From assembly GCA_052161605.1 (NCBI GenBank), contig CP197409.1: a stretch of 64,000 nucleotides of DNA; one strand, written 5' to 3'. Of this stretch, positions 1 to 9,118 are shown piece by piece (the first letter of the stretch is position 1; each line of letters starts with the position of its first letter). Source of the stretch: JBKCUI01 sp052161605. GTDB lineage: Bacteria > Planctomycetota > Planctomycetia > Pirellulales > Pirellulaceae. A program made the translations under genes and the position numbers. The notes beneath the pieces are model-generated. The model worked only from the letters and a program-made list of their open reading frames with translations. It ran no database searches and was not told where the DNA came from.

Positions 1-2675
1 ATATTGGGTGGCTGATAAGGCTTTACACCTTTACCCCCCATTTTGAGATCCAAAATTCCAGCCACGAACAAAGCGTTGTCTCGGATTTGCTCAGCATCGA
101 GTCGGAAACGAGGGCCGCGTGCGAGGAGTCTGTTGCTAGGGTCGGAATCCAAATGTTGTGGTTCCATTCGAGACGATTGTTGAAACGTGTGGCTGGAGAG
201 CATCAATCGAACGAGATGCTTTACATCCCAGCCACTTTCCTGAAACTCGATCGCTAACCAATCAAGCAATTCGGGATGGCTAGGTAATTCGCCTTGGGTG
301 CCGAAATCGTAACTGCTCTTTACGAGTCCTACTCCAAAAAACTGCTGCCAAAATCGATTCACCGTTACGCGAGCAGTAAGGGGATGATCGCCGGATACTA
401 GCCAACGAGCAAGATCTAGGCGGGTCGCTCGTCTTTGCTCACTATCGAGCTTCAATGGAGGGAGAATCTCCAGAACTCCAGGCTGCACCGGATCACCTGG
501 CTTGTTATATGCCCCGCGAAGCATGACAAAGCTTTCGCGTGGCGTAGGCAGGTCTCGATAGATGAATGTGCCAGGAATCGATTCCTCAATACTCTTGCGT
601 TCACTATTGAGTGCAGCGACTTCGTCATTTAGCTTCTGGAACTGTGTTTTGGTGGTTTCGCAGATTTGTGTCAAGAAGTACCGTCGAAGCTCTTTTTCGG
701 ATGCTTCTTCTGCTGTTCCATGGGCTGTCTCTGCGTCCTTGGAGGCTTTATAACGCTGCACGCTATCTCGAATTTCTGAGGCGATCTGATCGGGTGGCGA
801 ATGGAGTTGGCTTTCCTTCCAAGCCTCGAATGAATACCTCAAATCCGTCGCCTTTGTGATAGAGCCAGACGCTCCAACACGATCCCAGTAAACGGTTCCA
901 CCGAATTGCGTGAGTGCGAATCCGACCAGCTTATCCCCGGCTTTAAGGCCTAGTTTATCAAAGGGAACCCGTAACTGCACCCAAGCTCCCAATTCCGGCA
1001 ACTCTCCCATGTGGACGCGTTCAAAGGAATCAACTTTCCCCCAATTGATCGCTTCGTAGTCCCCCCACACGGCACGATGGTTCCAACCTTCTCGATGAAA
1101 CTGGACCATGATCGATCGAGGAGTATTTTTGGGGTCAATCCAAACACTGGCTTCGAACACCCCATTGTCAGGTACGGTCACCGGATTCGATTTCGATTCC
1201 CAGACGTCTTGAGCGAGCCCGCCATCGGAACGCTTGAGGACCTTGGTGCCGGAGATCGGTGTAGGCTCGCTGCCCTCTACGAATTCCGTGGGGGTCCCTA
1301 CAACAACTAATGTTCCACCGCTCGGAAATTCATCATCCATCCACATCGAGAACGTCAGTTCAGGATCTGGTTTAGGATCCTCCAAGGCGGGATCGGTGTA
1401 CGTTACCTGTTCTGCCTCCGTCTGGATCCTTTGCGTTATCTCCCTGAACCTCTCGGCGATCGCTGCCAATCGAATTCTGTCTTCTTCTCGATCCAGTTTC
1501 GCAATCGGAGAGGTGAGAAGCGAATTGCCATCCATGGCAGGGTCGGCTGCCGAGTTGAAGAACGCATACATGGAGTAAAACTCCTTTTGGGAGATGGGAT
1601 CAAACTTGTGGTCATGACATACGGCGCACCCACCTGTTAATCCCATCCAAACTTGCATTGTTGTGCTAGCTCGGTCCACCGCATAGCGGTATAGAAGCTC
1701 CTCATTGATGGAGCCACCTTCGCTACTGGTGACGTTGCAGCGGTTAAATCCTGTTGCCGTTAGTTGGTCAATCGAGGGATCAGGCAGCAAGTCCCCGGCC
1801 AACTGCTCGATGGTAAATTGATCGAAAGGCATATTGCGATTAAAGGCTTGGATCACCCAGTCACGATAGGCCCACATCTGTCGCTCATTATCGAGGTGCA
1901 TACCGTGGGTGTCAGCGTAGCGGGCGACATCCAACCAGTGTCTCGCCATTTCTTCGCCATACCGCTCCGATTCCATGTAGCGATCCAACATGGCATGAAA
2001 GGCTGTTTCGGATTCGTCGGAGAGGTAAGCATTTTGCTCATCGATCGTTGGGGGGAGACCAGTGAGGGCAATGGCAACGCGACGGATCAATGTTGCTTTG
2101 TCGGCGATTGCAGATGGAGCAAACCCGCGTTCGTCAATCTTCACTTGAATGAAATGATCGATCGGGTTATTGGCAAAGCTGGGACTAGTCGTGGGGGGGA
2201 CTTCTGGTCGCTTAGAGGGTTCAAAAGCCCAGTGATTCTCATAATGGGCCCCTGCGTCGATCCAAGTCTTGAGAATCTCAATCTCGTCTGAGGTAAGGGC
2301 CTTGTTGAGATGAGCAGGGGGCATTTTCAGATCTTGATCATCAGTCAGGATGCGATCCATGATCAAGCTCCCACGGCTATTGCCAGCTACGATGGCCGTC
2401 CCCCCGGAGTCTAGCGGCAATAAGCTATCCGACGTATCCAATCGCAATCCCGCCTCCCGCGTGCCAGCATCGGCACCGTGACAAGGAAAGCATTTATCGG
2501 ACAAGATGGGCCGAACGTCGCAATTGTAGGAAATCGAGGCAGCAGGTACGTCCGGTTCTTCAGGTTGGGTTAATAGAGTTGCCCCTATCAAGGCCATTTG
2601 GTTCCAACAGATTGCAGCAATTGCTGTGAGTACGCACAAGAAACGAAGCAAGTGAGGATAATCGCGGAAGGACAT
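1..2675 (-). CDS. PSD1/planctomycete cytochrome c protein (DUF1549/DUF1553), 3' end outside window
   Basis: The frame stays open from an ATG at 2675 to the left edge, about 891 codons. The start is supported by GGACCTCC just upstream. The N-terminus has a hydrophobic segment (about residues 8-35), then a planctomycete cytochrome C domain with one heme motif CFPCH, followed by the family motifs DDQDLKMPP and HYENHWAFEP. The last codons read GVKPYQPPN, the conserved C-terminal DUF1553 signature, so only a short piece is missing. Known: these exported heme proteins are abundant in planctomycetes, and their substrate is generally unknown. Inferred: periplasmic or membrane-associated. Neighbour on the right is a separate minus-strand dipeptidase operon, 185 bases upstream. 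Confidence 0.9.
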   Translation of the reverse strand, partial: MSFRDYPHLLRFLCVLTAIAAICWNQMALIGATLLTQPEEPDVPAASISYNCDVRPILSDKCFPCHGADAGTREAGLRLDTSDSLLPLDSGGTAIVAGNSRGSLIMDRILTDDQDLKMPPAHLNKALTSDEIEILKTWIDAGAHYENHWAFEPSKRPEVPPTTSPSFANNPIDHFIQVKIDERGFAPSAIADKATLIRRVAIALTGLPPTIDEQNAYLSDESETAFHAMLDRYMESERYGEEMARHWLDVARYADTHGMHLDNERQMWAYRDWVIQAFNRNMPFDQFTIEQLAGDLLPDPSIDQLTATGFNRCNVTSSEGGSINEELLYRYAVDRASTTMQVWMGLTGGCAVCHDHKFDPISQKEFYSMYAFFNSAADPAMDGNSLLTSPIAKLDREEDRIRLAAIAERFREITQRIQTEAEQVTYTDPALEDPKPDPELTFSMWMDDEFPSGGTLVVVGTPTEFVEGSEPTPISGTKVLKRSDGGLAQDVWESKSNPVTVPDNGVFEASVWIDPKNTPRSIMVQFHREGWNHRAVWGDYEAINWGKVDSFERVHMGELPELGAWVQLRVPFDKLGLKAGDKLVGFALTQFGGTVYWDRVGASGSITKATDLRYSFEAWKESQLHSPPDQIASEIRDSVQRYKASKDAETAHGTAEEASEKELRRYFLTQICETTKTQFQKLNDEVAALNSERKSIEESIPGTFIYRDLPTPRESFVMLRGAYNKPGDPVQPGVLEILPPLKLDSEQRRATRLDLARWLVSGDHPLTARVTVNRFWQQFFGVGLVKSSYDFGTQGELPSHPELLDWLAIEFQESGWDVKHLVRLMLSSHTFQQSSRMEPQHLDSDPSNRLLARGPRFRLDAEQIRDNALFVAGILDLKMGGKGVKPYQPPN

Positions 2676-2860
2676 ACGGAGGTCCTTTAAAGTTGGGTGG
2701 GAGGTTGGTGGGAGTTGAAAAGGGTGTGGCAAGGCTAGGCTGGCAGGCGGGGTGCACCATTCCCGTATAAGTATACACTGTTTAAACCGCAATACTGCAA
2801 CGAGCCTTGATTTTCCAAAGCGGTAATTGCGTAGAAACTTGATCGAGGAACGGGGGGCAC

Positions 2861-3925
2861 CTAATCCGGTAGAACTTCGCCGAAGAAACGAAGCCAATTG
2901 CCGTGAAAAACGGCTTCGATGTCTTGTTCTGGGAAACCACGATTTCTCATGATTTGCGTCAGCTTTTGCAGATCGCGATATCGGTTCAGATCTGCCGGAG
3001 TTTGTTCGCATCCATAGGCACCATCCAAATCTGTTCCCAATGCGATATGACGTGCTGATCCCTTGGCTAACTGGATGACATGCTCCATTTGATCGACTGC
3101 ACGCTCGAGTGTCTCCTCTGGATTGGTGATTCCTCGGACATACCCTTCTTGAAGCATGATGACGTCCATCGAAACACCGAGAACTCCATCGCGTTCGATG
3201 ATCAAGCGAATTTGATCGTCGCTAAACTGTCTCTGCCAATTGCAGATCGCTCGTGCATTTTGGTGACTGGCATGTACGCGTCCTTGAAAGCGTTCTGCGA
3301 CTTGCCAAAACGCAACATCGGACAGATGCGTCATGTCGATCGTTATCCCCAGTTCCTCGCAATGACGAAGCAGTGGTTCAGCATCGAGAGATAGACCGAC
3401 CTCACTTCGCGTTCCACCGCCGTATCGGTTGCAACCGTAATGTGTCAGCCCAAGCGCTCTCAATCCCGCTTGGTGAAACTCCACGACCGTCTCGGGTTTC
3501 AATAACGGGTCGGCACCTTCCATGGTAAGAATAATCCCCAGCGGTGTATCATGTGGCGAATCGTAATAAGCACGGAAATGGAGAGCTAGCTCTTGCTTGG
3601 TACGGAGCAATCGCAAGTATCCATCCTGCTCTAATGCACGATAGTATGCCAGATGCGAATGGGCCATTGCATAGCACGCATGAGGTGAAGTCCAACCGAA
3701 CGAATGATCGATCGATTGTTCGAGTCGAGCCAGTAGCGTCGCCAAGCAAACAGCCACTTGAGAACTTCTGAGTTCTGGTAAACTCAGCGTATTGGTACCG
3801 CGTCCGGGCTCTCGCATCTGCAAGGCCTGTTCCTGAGCACGAATGTCATCAACAGTTTGTCGGAGATCGCGATTCCAGTCGACTCCGTTTAGAGCGAGAT
3901 CCAGGTGGCCGTCGAATATAATCAT
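2861..3925 (-). CDS. Membrane dipeptidase (peptidase family M19)
   Basis: A 354-residue protein of normal length for renal-dipeptidase-like enzymes, which hydrolyse dipeptides with a binuclear zinc site. Expected ligands are present: DGHLD near the N-terminus (H7, D9), MEG (E136), MTHLSD (H200), SHQNAR (H221) and GTDLDG (D299). It ends with the family GNWLRFFG motif. No signal peptide is visible, so it is probably cytoplasmic. It lies 34 bases downstream of the ABC permease at 3960-4814 on the same strand and may be the last gene of that operon, which would link it to dipeptide handling, but this is inference. Confidence 0.9.
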   Translation of the reverse strand: MIIFDGHLDLALNGVDWNRDLRQTVDDIRAQEQALQMREPGRGTNTLSLPELRSSQVAVCLATLLARLEQSIDHSFGWTSPHACYAMAHSHLAYYRALEQDGYLRLLRTKQELALHFRAYYDSPHDTPLGIILTMEGADPLLKPETVVEFHQAGLRALGLTHYGCNRYGGGTRSEVGLSLDAEPLLRHCEELGITIDMTHLSDVAFWQVAERFQGRVHASHQNARAICNWQRQFSDDQIRLIIERDGVLGVSMDVIMLQEGYVRGITNPEETLERAVDQMEHVIQLAKGSARHIALGTDLDGAYGCEQTPADLNRYRDLQKLTQIMRNRGFPEQDIEAVFHGNWLRFFGEVLPD

Positions 3926-3959
3926 GCTTCAAAACTCATCTTTCTAGGGCGTTGCGACT

Positions 3960-4814
3960 TCAAACCTCTGATTGCCATCGGAACTGCGATTTTTGTATCC
4001 TCCATAAAGCGGACGCTAGCAGACATACGCATGCGGACACCAAGACAGCGATATTACCGGGAGTACTGGCGTCTTGGATCATAAAGTTGGGAGCCAAAAA
4101 CTGCGGTGGCAAATCAATCGAGTTATAAAATATAGACCAAAGTCTGAAGGAAAACGTAAATCGGTTAATGACCGCTGGTATCGTTGCCAACAGAAACTCA
4201 ACGATGATGGCGTACAGGAAAGCCACAACCATGGCTCGGCGTTGAAACAGAGTTCCAATCAACATGAACAACGAACCGTAGCAAAAGGCTGCCATAAAAC
4301 ACAGGAAAATCAGAGCGATCCAAACCTTCCATGCACCACTAATGCCAAGAATCGGAATGGAAAGGGTCGCCGCTAAACTAGTGCACGAGGCGGTCCAAAA
4401 AACAGCCACTAAGTACTTGCCGATAATCAGTGACCATCTTGCTCTCGGCCTTACCACAGAATAGACCCAAGTTTGGCTTTCTAATTCCGCGTTCACTATA
4501 GGTGTTGCCCACAAGAGCATGCACAGTATTGTGATCACCTCGGGAAGCAGAATAAACAATACAATTGGAAAACCTTCCAGTGCATCGTTTCCTGCACCCG
4601 TTCGGAAGATAACAAAGCGAACACAACCAACCAATACTACAGGAAACAGCATGAGTGCGAACCAGAGTAGCACGCGAAACGGAGTCAACGATCGTGAAAG
4701 CTCGTATCGAAATACTCCCAAAGCGCCGTTGAACACTGACGGAGCGGGTCGTTCGCCATTCAGGGAAATTTTACCGATCGTATCAGCACCTACGGAAACA
4801 TCTCGTGTACTCAT
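3960..4814 (-). CDS. ABC transporter permease (ABC-2 type)
   Basis: A 284-residue integral membrane protein with about six hydrophobic segments (for example around residues 45-70, 80-105, 128-150, 155-180, 190-215 and 255-275), the usual build of an ABC-2 exporter permease. The ATG at 4814 follows the stop codon of the upstream ATPase gene by one base, so translation is probably coupled and the two proteins form one transporter. The N-terminal 35 residues are soluble. No substrate can be read from the sequence. Confidence 0.85.
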   Translation of the reverse strand: MSTRDVSVGADTIGKISLNGERPAPSVFNGALGVFRYELSRSLTPFRVLLWFALMLFPVVLVGCVRFVIFRTGAGNDALEGFPIVLFILLPEVITILCMLLWATPIVNAELESQTWVYSVVRPRARWSLIIGKYLVAVFWTASCTSLAATLSIPILGISGAWKVWIALIFLCFMAAFCYGSLFMLIGTLFQRRAMVVAFLYAIIVEFLLATIPAVINRFTFSFRLWSIFYNSIDLPPQFLAPNFMIQDASTPGNIAVLVSACVCLLASALWRIQKSQFRWQSEV

Positions 4815-4815
4815 T

Positions 4816-5769
4816 TTAGTTTGCTACTCCTGTAATCATGACCTCGCCACGATGCTTGGACACCAATAGACGAAACAGAGTGCTAATATCTCCATCAATA
4901 CCAGTGACTTGATCAATTTGGACACCTTCATGAACGCTCCACTGGACCAAGTGTTCGTACAAGTCGAGAGGCGTCTCAACAGCCACATGAATGGTGCTGG
5001 CTGCATTGTCTCGATGTAGGGTTCGCAACCATGGTTTGCCCGCAAGCTTAGAAGCTAATTCATCCATAGACCTGCTTCGAATCGTGATTTCTTGGGGGAT
5101 GCCTGCCAGTAACGTTCGCAACTCACCCGCCGTCCCAAATGCAAGAAGCCTCCCGCCGTAAACTAGCAAAAACGAATTCGTAATCCGTTCGACCTCATGG
5201 AGAACGTGACTGGCCAGAAGCAAGCTTTTTCCGTTGTCCGCCCACTCCTTTAATAGCTCCGTCATCTGATGCCGGCCTATCGGATCCAAGCCGTTAAAAG
5301 GCTCGTCCAGAATGAGCAAATCAGGATCGTTCGCCATGGCCTGCGCTAGCTTGCAGCGTTGCCGCATACCCAACGAATAAGTGTGAACCGGGCGATTCAT
5401 AGCATCTTTCAACCCGACCAATTCCAAAATGGTATCGGTTCGCTCCCGAGCCTTACGGCTAGTCCATCCACTCAACGCCAATTGCAGCTGTAACCATTGG
5501 CGTGATGTCACTCCATGGATTAGCAACTCACTCGCTGGGCAGAGTCCAACTCGCTGCAACACCGATGGATCTCGAAAGGGATCGACGCCGAACACCGACA
5601 CACTTCCGATAGTTGGTTTCAACGCACCGGTCAACAGCCCGATTAGTGTCGATTTGCCAGCACCATTAGGGCCCACTAAAGCATACGCTCCCGTTGGCAG
5701 TTCGATCTGAAAATCGTTGATTCCGATAACCGTTCCATAGAGTACCGTTGCGTGGTTCAAAGAGATCAT
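4816..5769 (-). CDS. ABC transporter ATP-binding protein
   Basis: ATPase of the ABC-2 exporter type, 317 residues from the ATG at 5769. That start overlaps the TGA of the upstream permease gene (ATGA), so I prefer it to a longer open frame reaching 5844 inside that gene. Motifs: Walker A GPNGAGKST (residues 33-41), signature-like YSLGMRQRCKLAQAM, Walker B DLLILDEPFNGLD, and a switch histidine in LLASHVLHEVE. A C-terminal tail of about 100 residues follows, as in CcmA/NatA-like ATPases. It probably energises the permease encoded immediately downstream. Confidence 0.93.
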   Translation of the reverse strand: MISLNHATVLYGTVIGINDFQIELPTGAYALVGPNGAGKSTLIGLLTGALKPTIGSVSVFGVDPFRDPSVLQRVGLCPASELLIHGVTSRQWLQLQLALSGWTSRKARERTDTILELVGLKDAMNRPVHTYSLGMRQRCKLAQAMANDPDLLILDEPFNGLDPIGRHQMTELLKEWADNGKSLLLASHVLHEVERITNSFLLVYGGRLLAFGTAGELRTLLAGIPQEITIRSRSMDELASKLAGKPWLRTLHRDNAASTIHVAVETPLDLYEHLVQWSVHEGVQIDQVTGIDGDISTLFRLLVSKHRGEVMITGVAN

Positions 5770-6767
5770 GCTTTTAACGTCCTCGCAACCCGCCAATAGG
5801 TAATCGAATAGCCGATCACGGTTATTGCGATCATCAGAATCCATGGTGCTAAGTGAAAATCACTCGCTGGGACCAAGGAAAAGACTTGCTTTTGTACATA
5901 GCCCAGCGATTCGTAAGGTGAAAAGAGGATAACGGGGTGATAATTGTTCAGCAAACTTTCGTTGGAACGATAACCACGCGTCTGAGCCTGAGCCACCTGC
6001 GTAGCAACCCACAACGCAGAGTAAGTGACGTGACCTAAAATCCAAACCGCAAACCAAGCGAATCCGGCGTACCGACTTTCTTGGGTCAACGAGGATAATG
6101 CCAAGGCAATGGCTGTCGTCGGAAGCATCAGAACGATTGATGCGATGAGGATCCGGAAAGGGATATCCCAGGTTAACCAAAACACCCCTGCATCGGTGGA
6201 CAAACATAAACCTGCTAAATAAATCGCCAAAGCTGGGAGGGTTGCAATGGCGGTTAAAAGCACGCAGAGCACTCCTGCTTTCCCAGCAACATATTCCGCC
6301 GGCGTAAGAGGTCTAGAGAGGTATAGCAGATATCCACGACTACGAAGATCGAAACTGATCAATCTCGGGGCAACAAGTCCTATCAGTAGTATCATTCCGA
6401 CCGATTGCGGATAACGGAAAAGCATGAAAAGAATGTAGCTCCACGCGAAATGTCTCGCCTTGGTTGGATCCTGACGGATTTCATTAATGTCTAGACCAGC
6501 CTGCTGCGCTAACTGGGTTGACAAGGGGGCTGACAGGATGAACTGCACACCACCCTGCCCAGAAGAGTTGTTGACCGCTAGCTGTTCAAAAACGCCAACC
6601 AAAATAGCCGCAATGAGCGAAGGCATTACCATCAATGTCAACAAACGCTTGATCCAAGTGCCTCGCCAGACCAAGCTAACGCCGGTTGAAGCGACAACCC
6701 ATGCTCGCGTCCACGCGGGAGTGCGGTCCCCCTGCCACTCGCGATAGCCAATATCCAGAATGGGCAT
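5766..6767 (-). CDS. ABC transporter permease subunit
   Basis: A 333-residue membrane protein beginning MPILDIGYREWQGDRTP, an N-terminal pattern I recognise from planctomycete ABC permeases that sit beside ATPases. Several long hydrophobic stretches (about residues 40-65, 118-135, 165-190, 205-230, 235-255 and 305-325) are separated by a polar periplasmic-looking loop at about 70-105. The ATG directly follows the TAG of the upstream ATPase gene (TAGATG) and the 3' end overlaps the next ATPase by ATGA. This makes a four-gene unit ATPase-permease-ATPase-permease. Confidence 0.87.
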   Translation of the reverse strand: MPILDIGYREWQGDRTPAWTRAWVVASTGVSLVWRGTWIKRLLTLMVMPSLIAAILVGVFEQLAVNNSSGQGGVQFILSAPLSTQLAQQAGLDINEIRQDPTKARHFAWSYILFMLFRYPQSVGMILLIGLVAPRLISFDLRSRGYLLYLSRPLTPAEYVAGKAGVLCVLLTAIATLPALAIYLAGLCLSTDAGVFWLTWDIPFRILIASIVLMLPTTAIALALSSLTQESRYAGFAWFAVWILGHVTYSALWVATQVAQAQTRGYRSNESLLNNYHPVILFSPYESLGYVQKQVFSLVPASDFHLAPWILMIAITVIGYSITYWRVARTLKA

Positions 6768-7697
6768 CTATGCTCCTTCCCCAACAACATCCAAAAACAA
6801 TTGCTCTAAAGAATTCTTCGCGGGCTCCATCCGCTGAATCATGACGTTCACCGCGTGACTGGCTTCCCAGATAAGTCGCGTTTCCTCCATGACTCCATAC
6901 ACGACAAAGTCCTTGGGGCCGATCAATTCACCAGACACTCCAAGTTTTACAAGAGATTGCAGTAGCCTCTCAGCGTCGGCGACCACGGAGACACGTAAAC
7001 TAGCTTGCGTTGGACGTTGCAGATTGGCCAAGGTATCGACTCGCTTGACCCGACCATTTGCGAGGATGACAACATGATCGCAAACACGCTGCACATCATG
7101 CAGGATATGAGTAGACAGAATGATTGACTTGCCTTTCTCCTTCGCAAGTATCAATATTCGATCAAGAAGCTGTTGTCGTTGAGCCGGATCGAGTCCGGTA
7201 GTGGGCTCATCCAGGATGATAAATTCAGGATCGTGCACGAGAGCCTGAGCAACTTTTAGTTTTTGTCGCATTCCAGTGGAATACGTTTCAACCGTCCGGT
7301 ATCTTTCTTGGCCGAGATCGCAGAAATCAGCCATCTCGTGAGCTCTCCTGAGAGCTTCGGTTTTCTCAAGCCCTGAGAGTCTGGCCATCATCTGAATCGA
7401 CTCGATACCTTGCAAGCCATGAATATAGCAATCATCTTCCGGCAGATAACCAACACGATCCCTTAATGCCCTGGTTTCCTCAGGCCATTTCAACCCGAGC
7501 ACTTCCCCAGTCCCCTTGTCTACCTTAACCAGTCCCAAGAGGGACTTGATTAGAGTACTTTTTCCCGATCCGTTAGGGCCTAACAATCCAGTAACACCCT
7601 TGGAGAAGACGAGCGACACGTCTTGGAGAGCGATCCTAGAGCCATACGTCTTAGTGACCGAATCCAGCTTACCAATGATGGAAGGATCTGCGCTCAA
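6768..7697 (-). CDS. ABC transporter ATP-binding protein
   Basis: A 309-residue ATPase with Walker A GPNGSGKST (residues 40-48), signature-like YSTGMRQKLKVAQAL, Walker B EFIILDEPTTGLD and the switch-region STHILHD. The C-terminal extension after residue 220 is typical of ABC-2 exporter ATPases. It is the first gene of the minus-strand ABC unit, directly followed by its likely partner permease at 5766-6767. The upstream region to the right is non-coding for about 420 bases and would carry the operon promoter, which I could not pin down. Confidence 0.93.
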   Translation of the reverse strand: MSADPSIIGKLDSVTKTYGSRIALQDVSLVFSKGVTGLLGPNGSGKSTLIKSLLGLVKVDKGTGEVLGLKWPEETRALRDRVGYLPEDDCYIHGLQGIESIQMMARLSGLEKTEALRRAHEMADFCDLGQERYRTVETYSTGMRQKLKVAQALVHDPEFIILDEPTTGLDPAQRQQLLDRILILAKEKGKSIILSTHILHDVQRVCDHVVILANGRVKRVDTLANLQRPTQASLRVSVVADAERLLQSLVKLGVSGELIGPKDFVVYGVMEETRLIWEASHAVNVMIQRMEPAKNSLEQLFLDVVGEGA

Positions 7698-8119
7698 GAT
7701 TTTTCAAACACCCTTCTAACAAGTCAATGGCACACAATTTGGCCGCCAGCGGCATCAACGCAGCGATACGCCCCATGCGTTTACAACCGCACCTACGGTA
7801 ACGTTCGTTTCTCCTGCAATCAATAATACTCCGGAGCAAAACCGGACTATCAATTGCAATTCCGACAAGTCTTTCCCCTTTAACAGTCAGGATCAGGTTG
7901 CAAATTCATCTCGAGTGAAAGAGACGAAACGCACGAGCATTTCGTCGCCGGGCTGCGAATCTTGGACGAACCCATTCAAACTGAAAATTCCATATGGTGC
8001 AATTCTATATGGTGCCATCCATCTATTCTTTGATTGTTTTTTGACCTCCGGTCTCATTTAGAATATGCCTCACCAACCAAAGGAGTCCGACTACGGGTAG
8101 ACCACTACGCACAGAACAG
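7698..8119. other. Non-coding stretch upstream of the ABC operon
   Basis: No convincing reading frame. The sequence holds a short direct repeat of ATATGGTGC at about 7991-8015 and is otherwise AT-richer than the flanking genes. It probably includes the promoter for the minus-strand ABC operon, and it ends at the transposase relic. Confidence 0.4.
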
Positions 8120-8422
8120 TTCAGGCATGACGAAATCGCGGTAGTGCCTTGCGTTCGGCGATGCGTGCGGCGTGCTTTTTTGGCCAGTTTCGATGCCGTT
8201 TCGGGGGTCGATTACTCCTACCGCAGGGAATGGATTCGTCGCAGATTCGAAGAACACTTGGCCGAACCATCGCAAACCGATGTCGAAAGGGTTCTTGCCG
8301 ACCCGGAACTCTTGGCCAAGATTCGGACGAGGTTGACGGATATTTCTTGGTTCATGCGTGCTCTAGCCGAGCCTATTGCTCGTTTTGCAAACCGACACGA
8401 TAGCTGCACCGGCCGATTTTAA
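8120..8422 (+). pseudogene. Relic of a REP-type (Y1/HUH-like) transposase
   Basis: The frame reads DEIAVVPCVRRCVRRAFL and later LTDISWFMRALAEPIARFAN. These match, block by block, the intact transposase at 29584-30699 (DEVAIVHCVNRTVRRCFL and LSDISWWIRLLSQKIAQRAN). The region between the blocks, which in the intact copy carries the catalytic NHYH motif, is missing, and the frame stops right after CTGRF where the intact protein continues FWQARYK. There is no proper start codon (GTG at 8144 only). This is a decayed copy with an internal deletion, not a functional gene. Confidence 0.8.
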
Positions 8423-8516
8423 GAACGTAGTCAAAGCAGTGATGGAGTACCGTTGGTTGCGATGGTGGTAATGAGTCGTGCCACCGGTACCTTTAGCCTT
8501 GCTACGAATATCCTTG

Positions 8517-8960
8517 CTACGAATCTCGATCAAATCGGGACCGGATATCCTCCAGCGAGTAGAGTTCTCCCTGGTTGCAGCCAGGGCAGCCGGCGGCAGC
8601 TTTGGCCCATGTTTTAGGGCTCTTTACATTGGATTCCCAAAACGGCCAGGTTCTGCATTGGCTCGGTCGGGCTTGGTAGACCGTGCAATTCCGAAGCTTC
8701 GGGTGCAGAAAGATGCAGTCACCATCAGAATACTCCACCAAGCTGACTCGATTTCCAATTTGGCGGGTAAATTTCCTCTGGAACTCTTCAAGGCTGTCTT
8801 CCATGCCAATAGCCTTAGCGATCTGAACGATTTCTTCTTCGGTGACCCAAACGAAGCCAGTTCCAGGTCCCGAGCAGCAATTTCCGCACTGTGTGCATTC
8901 AAAAGAAAGCCCCTCGGAATACCAAGGAAGCTGAGAAGAGGTATTTTTGGACTCTGCCAT
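8517..8960 (-). CDS. YkgJ family cysteine cluster protein (UPF0153-like)
   Basis: A 147-residue protein with the cysteine pattern of the zinc- or iron-chelating YkgJ family: FECTQCGNCCSGPG near residue 20, then GDCIFL, RNCTVYQARPSQCRTWPFW and GCPGC. Length is normal. The biochemical role of the family is not established; metal binding is expected from the cysteines. It is divergent from secA, whose coding region begins about 160 bases away. A longer open frame on the plus strand over the same bases is a shadow. Confidence 0.85.
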   Translation of the reverse strand: MAESKNTSSQLPWYSEGLSFECTQCGNCCSGPGTGFVWVTEEEIVQIAKAIGMEDSLEEFQRKFTRQIGNRVSLVEYSDGDCIFLHPKLRNCTVYQARPSQCRTWPFWESNVKSPKTWAKAAAGCPGCNQGELYSLEDIRSRFDRDS

Positions 8961-9118
8961 ATCGTTATGCTTTTAGGTTACTGTTTGTTGGCTAATGGGG
9001 CTGAATTGACTCAAAAGGGGCGAATCGGTACCCTCCCCTGCGAACGATCTAGAAAAATGCGTAGAATATTTGGTTTTGTACGCCTTTACCGCAGAATCCT
9101 CCTTTAACTGTTACCAAA

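Noticed and set aside
7728..7743. Sigma-54-like TGGCACACAATTTGGC
   Set aside because: The -12 element lacks GC, it is a single copy, and it points away from the ABC operon into DNA without a gene.
8478..9107. 209-codon plus-strand frame over the YkgJ-like gene
   Set aside because: The minus strand carries the family cysteine pattern; this frame is its complement without features.
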